Shown: positions 60,224 through 64,000 of the stretch, piece by piece
How the letters are laid out: every line of letters starts with the position of its first letter
How positions within the stretch are numbered: the first letter of the stretch is position 1
Source: CAVVYA01 sp963752345
GTDB lineage: Bacteria > Pseudomonadota > Alphaproteobacteria > SMXQ01
Direction of reading: 5' to 3'
DNA length: 64,000 nt
NCBI GenBank assembly: GCA_963752345.1
Contig: CAVVYA010000017.1
Location: forward strand, 310,001-374,000
Notes under the pieces: generated by a model
The model's database searches: none
The model's input: the letters and a program-made list of their open reading frames with translations, nothing else
Told to the model about the DNA's origin: nothing
Translations under genes and position numbers: made by a program

Positions 60224-63200
60224 ATGGACGAGATTTTAGGTCAGGAGGGCACGCTCGGTCGCGAGACCAAGGGCGAGGTGGTGCTGGTCGAGCGCCTGCG
60301 CGCCGCGTTGGAGAAGTTCAATCCCGCGCTGCCGCCCGAGGCGATCAACATCGCCATCGATGAATTGAGCCGCGACCGCTCGGCGATGAGCCTGGAGGCG
60401 GCCAACCGCGAGGTCTACCGGCTGCTCAAGGACGGCATCACGGTCTCCGTGCCCGACCGCGAGCACGGCGGGCAGAAGACCGAGCGGCTGCGCGTGATCG
60501 ACTGGGAGCACCCGGAGAACAACGACTTCCTGCTGGTCAGCCAGTTCAGCGTCACCGGCGCGCTCTACACCTGCCGGCCCGACCTCGTCGGCTTCGTCAA
60601 CGGCCTGCCGCTGGTGGTGATCGAGCTGAAGAAGCCCGGCGTGCCGGCGCGCGCGGCGTTCGACGAGAACCTCACGCACTACAAGCAGCGAGATCCCGCA
60701 GCTGTTCTGGTACAACGCGCTGCTCATCGCCTCGAACGGCACCGACAGCCGCGTCGGCTCGCTCACCGCGGATTGGGAGCGCTTCTTCGAGTGGAAGCGC
60801 ATCGAGCGCGAGGACGAGCCGCGCCGGGTGTCGCTGGAGGTGATGCTGCGCGGCACCTGCGACCCGGCGCGCCTGCTCGACCTGGTGGAGAACTTCACGC
60901 TGTTCTCCGAGCACAAGGCCGGGCTGGTCAAGATCCTCGGGCAGAACCACCAGTTCCTCGGCGTCAACAACGCCATCGCCTCGATGCTGGAGGCGCGCGC
61001 AAGCTGGGCCACGGGCGCGGCGGCGTGTTCTGGCAGACCCAGGGCAGCGGCAAGAGCTTCTCGATGGTCTTCTTCGCGCAGAAGGTGCTGCGCAAGCTCG
61101 CCGGGCAACTGGACGTTCGTGGTCGTCACCGACCGCGTGGAGCTGGACGACCAGATCGCCAAGACCTTCAAGGCCACCGGCGCGGTGAGCGAGGCCGAGG
61201 GCGACGAGTGCCACGCCGCGAGCGGCGCGCACCTGCGCGAGCTGCTGCGCGGCAATCACCGCTACGTCTTCACGCTGATCCACAAGTTCCAGACGCCGGA
61301 GATGCTCTGCGACCGGCCCGACGTGATCGTGCTCACCGACGAGGCGCACCGCAGCCAGTACGACACGCTGGCGCTGAACATGCGCGCGGCGCTGCCGAAG
61401 GCGCTGTTCCTCGCCTTCACCGGCACGCCGCTGATCGCCGGCGAGGAGCGCACCCGGGAGGTCTTCGGCGACTACGTCTCCATCTACGACTTCCAGCAGT
61501 CGGTCGAGGACGGCGCCACGGTGCCGCTGTTCTACGAGAACCGCACGCCGGAGCTGCAGCTGGTCAACCCGGACCTGAACGACGACATCTACGAGCTGAT
61601 CGAAGACGCCGGACCTCGACGAGGAGCAGGAGAGCGAAGCTCGAACGGGAGCTCGGCCGGCAGTACCACCTGATCACCCGCGACGACCGGCTGGAGACGG
61701 TCGCGAAGGACATCGTGCGGCACTTCCTCGGGCGCGGGTTTCAGGGCAAGGCGATGGTCGTGTCCATCGACAAGGCCACCGCGCTGCGAGATGCACGACA
61801 AGGTGCGGAAGCACTGGGCAGGCGGAGACGCGAGCGGGTCGAGGCAGAGATCTGCACGCGCTCACGACGTACGGGACCGAGTCCGACCCGGACCGCATGC
61901 GCGAGCTGCCAGCAGCGGCTGGACGTGCTGACCACGACCGACATGGCGGTCATCGTGTCGCCCGGCCAGAACGAGATCGAGCAGATGAAGAAGCTCGGCC
62001 TCGACATCGTGCCGCACCGCAGGCGGATGAACGAGTCGCAGCCGGCCTGGACGAGAAGTTCAAGGACCCCGACGACCCGCTGCGGCTGGTCTTCGTCTGC
62101 GCGATGTGGCTGACCGGCTTCGACGCGCCGAGCTGCTCGACGGTCTATCTCGACAAGCCGATGCGGAACCACACGCTGATGCAGACCATCGCGCGCGCGA
62201 ACCGGGTGTTCCCCGGCAAGCACAGCGGCGTGATCGTGGACTACGCCAACGTCTTCGCGTCGCTGGAGAAGGCGCTGGCGATCTACGGCGCGGGCAAGGG
62301 CGGCGCAGAATCCGGTGCAGGGACAAGCAGCAGCTGGTCGAGGAGCTGCGCGAGGCGGTGGCCGACGGCGACGGCGTTCTGCGCCAGCCACGGCGTGGAT
62401 CTCGCGGCATCGAAGCGCTGCCGGCCGGCAGCACTGGAGCGGCTGCAGGCGATCGACGATGCGATCGACGCGCTGATCTCGCCGGACCCGCTGCGCCGCG
62501 AGTTCTTCGGCCACGAGCGGCTGGTCGGCACGCTCTACCGCGCGGTGAAGCCCGACCCGGCGGCGCTGGAGTTCGCCGAGCGCGTGGCGTGCATCGCGGC
62601 GATCGCCGCCGCCATCCGCGCCAAGCTGAATCCGAACCCGCCGGACATCTCGGCAGGTCATGGGGCAGATCAACGGGCTGCTCGACGAGTCCATCACCGG
62701 CCTGGCGATCCGCGAGGCGGGACCGCCCGCGCATCGACCTGTCCAAGATCGACTTCGAGGCGCTGGCGAAGCGGTTCAAGGAGTCGAAGCACAAGAACAC
62801 CGACCTGGAGGTGCTCAAGGCCGCGATCCGCGCCAAGCTGGAGAAGCTGATCCGGCTCAACCGCACCCGCGCCGACTTCGCCGAGAAGTTCGAGGCGCTG
62901 ATCGAGAGCTACAACGCCGGCAGCCGGAACATCGAGGAGCTGTTCGAGGAGCTGCTGAAGCTGTCGCAACAGCCTGAACGAGGAGCAGCAGCGGCACGTC
63001 CGCGAGAACCTGACCGAGGAAGAGCTGGTCATCTTCGACATCCTCACGCGGCCGGCGCCCGAGCTCAGCACCGAGGAGCGCGCCGAGGTGAAGAAGGTCG
63101 CGCGCGACCTGTTGGACCGGCTCAAGGAATTGCTGGTGCTCAACTGGCGGCAGAAGGCTGCGGCGCGTTCTCAATTGAGATTGACCATCGAGGACGCGCT

Positions 63201-63317
63201 CGATGACGGGCTGCCGCGAGCCTACACGCCGGAGATGTATCGGGCAGAAGTGCGCCGCTGTTTTCGAGCACGTCTACGAGAGCTTATCCGGACAAGGGCG
63301 CGGGGATTTATGCGTGA
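60224..63317 (+). pseudogene. hsdR: Type I restriction endonuclease subunit R, heavily frameshifted
   Basis: A ~1030-residue HsdR if repaired, from MDEILGQEGTLGRET to YPDKGAGIYA. Recognisable parts are the nuclease region GLPLVVIELKKPG, Walker A FWQTQGSGKSFSMVFFAQKV, FVVVTDRVELDDQIAKTF, the DEAH-type LTDEAHRSQYD, AFTGTPLI, and MWLTGFDAPSCSTVYLDKPM...IARANRVF. They are spread over three frames with at least twelve apparent indels (for example near 60694, 61003, 61104, 61612, 61637, 61793, 62046, 62320, 62660, 62723, 62972, 63243). No hsdM is present. It is the motor/nuclease of a type I system that could not act alone. Confidence 0.88.
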
Positions 63318-63346
63318 GCATCGGCTGGGGCCTAGACAAAGGACCG

Positions 63347-63366
63347 TGGGGGCAAGAATGGGGGCA
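63347..63366. repeat. Two TGGGGGCA direct repeats
   Basis: TGGGGGCA occurs at 63347-63354 and 63359-63366, about 65-80 bases before the attR-like copy of the tRNA end. Tandem sites of this kind near an attachment core resemble integrase arm-type binding sites; this reading is inference. Confidence 0.45.
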
Positions 63367-63429
63367 TCTGGCGGCCGAGCAGATCAGAAATGCCCATTAA
63401 ATCGGCTTTTTTTGAAGCTAACTTGAGGG

Positions 63430-63444
63430 CTGCCGGGCCCACCA
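63430..63444. repeat. attR-like copy of the tRNA 3' end
   Basis: CTGCCGGGCCCACCA is identical to the last 15 bases of the tRNA at 59617-59631, in the same orientation, 3.8 kb downstream. Confidence 0.7.
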
Positions 63445-63500
63445 TCGCCATCCTTTTCGCAGGCTGTAACCCGTCGATCCGCAGGGAATCCGTGCCAGGG

Positions 63501-64000
63501 CTAGCCCTTCGTGCGGTTGCGAAACCAGGAAAAGGCATAGAAGTAGGCGAGCCACAGCGGAATGGAGAGGCCATAGAACCCCAGCGCGCGCCACGACCAC
63601 CAGTCGCCGGATGATCGGATCGCGATCACATTCGGGTGCCAGGAAAAGAGCTGCGAGCGCCAGCGAACCCACATCACCGTGACTTCGGCTTTTCGGTCCT
63701 TGGCCGTTATCGCGTCGTTGAAGACCCGCTCGCTGTTGCGCTTGAACCACCACCACGAGTCCTCGTTGACGAGCTCGAGGCCCTTGTCGGCTTTGTTGCG
63801 CATGTAGATGTATTGCACGTCTCGGGTGTTGCCACCGGCGTCGGGATCGCTGCGCCGCACCTCGGTGCCGCTGACGATGCCGGTGGTCCAGGTTGGCCGC
63901 GCATATTCCCAGCCGAACCAGAGCGGGATGCCCACCGCCAGCGCCGCAATCGCCGCCGCCACACCGCCCGTGCGCCACAGGACCACGGCAAACAGCACGA
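63501..64000 (-). CDS. DUF1523 family membrane protein (5' partial)
   Basis: About 165 residues are visible and the frame runs off the window edge. Two hydrophobic segments (LFAVVLWRTGGVAAAIAALAVGIPLWFGW at the N-terminal side and ALGFYGLSIPLWLAYFYAFSWF near the C-terminus) bracket a soluble domain with TGIVSGTEVRRSDPDAGGNTRDVQYIYMRN and LELVNEDSWWWFKRNSERVFNDA, as in DUF1523 proteins. Function unknown. The first codon in view is not a reliable start. It is the first chromosomal gene beyond the island. Confidence 0.7.
   Translation of the reverse strand, partial: VLFAVVLWRTGGVAAAIAALAVGIPLWFGWEYARPTWTTGIVSGTEVRRSDPDAGGNTRDVQYIYMRNKADKGLELVNEDSWWWFKRNSERVFNDAITAKDRKAEVTVMWVRWRSQLFSWHPNVIAIRSSGDWWSWRALGFYGLSIPLWLAYFYAFSWFRNRTKG

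Overview
The window reads as a chromosomal segment of a GC-rich alphaproteobacterium, probably Rhodospirillales-like. The evidence is housekeeping gene order: YbjN-proC, EnvZ/OmpR-type kinase and regulator next to a MarR regulator and ilvE, uvrC-pgsA-moaD-moaE, and carB/carA-yqeY-dnaG-rpoD followed by a tRNA. Intergenic palindromes of the CCGGATCAAGTCCGG type also fit alphaproteobacteria. The genus cannot be named from sequence alone.

Layout. 1-8.3 kb: YbjN protein, proC, an RpoH-like sigma factor, a TPR protein, a TetR regulator, a two-component pair, a MarR regulator and ilvE. 8.3-14.2 kb: moaE, moaD, pgsA, uvrC, a DnaA-box/AT-rich spacer, folB and a short-chain reductase. 14.3-20.7 kb: KefB-type antiporter, glycosyltransferase, uvrB, aspartate aminotransferase. 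20.7-25.7 kb is accessory DNA: an IS4-type element inserted in an intergenic palindrome, an unusual MBL-fold hydrolase, and a DUF5131 (Gp37/Gp68) plus TcmP gene pair with a perfect alphaproteobacterial LexA box in its promoter. 25.7-33.8 kb: EF-G-like GTPase, glutamate dehydrogenase, TctC-type binding protein, a 2H-phosphoesterase-like protein, GH16 hydrolase, LysR regulator and cupin. 33.9-37.4 kb is an iron/oxidative-stress cluster: rubredoxin, encapsulated ferritin, encapsulin, Dps and MsrP. 37.5-45.3 kb: PEP-CTERM protein, an mrpA remnant, TctA-TctB fusion, PagL-like protein and a two-subunit GMC dehydrogenase. 45.7-59.4 kb: LysR, trxB, Lrp, greA, carB, a DUF559 nuclease bracketed by inverted repeats, carA, yqeY, dnaG and rpoD. 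59.5-63.5 kb: a CAT-anticodon tRNA followed by a decayed type I restriction island (hsdS fragment, hsdR) that ends in a 15-bp copy of the tRNA 3' end. The window closes inside a DUF1523 gene.

Ten genes, several of them essential in most bacteria (carA, carB, rpoD), carry single-base indels. Many are one extra G or C next to a GAC triplet. The simplest reading is systematic consensus error in a long-read assembly, so the frameshifted housekeeping genes are annotated as full genes. hsdR is far more damaged than anything else and is listed as a pseudogene.

The best candidate for an undescribed system is the DUF5131-TcmP pair (23.4-25.3 kb). It combines a Cys-cluster protein and a Rossmann/methyltransferase-like partner of unknown function, apparently under SOS control. 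Second are the DUF559 gene flanked by inverted repeats inside carAB and the tRNA-anchored restriction island.
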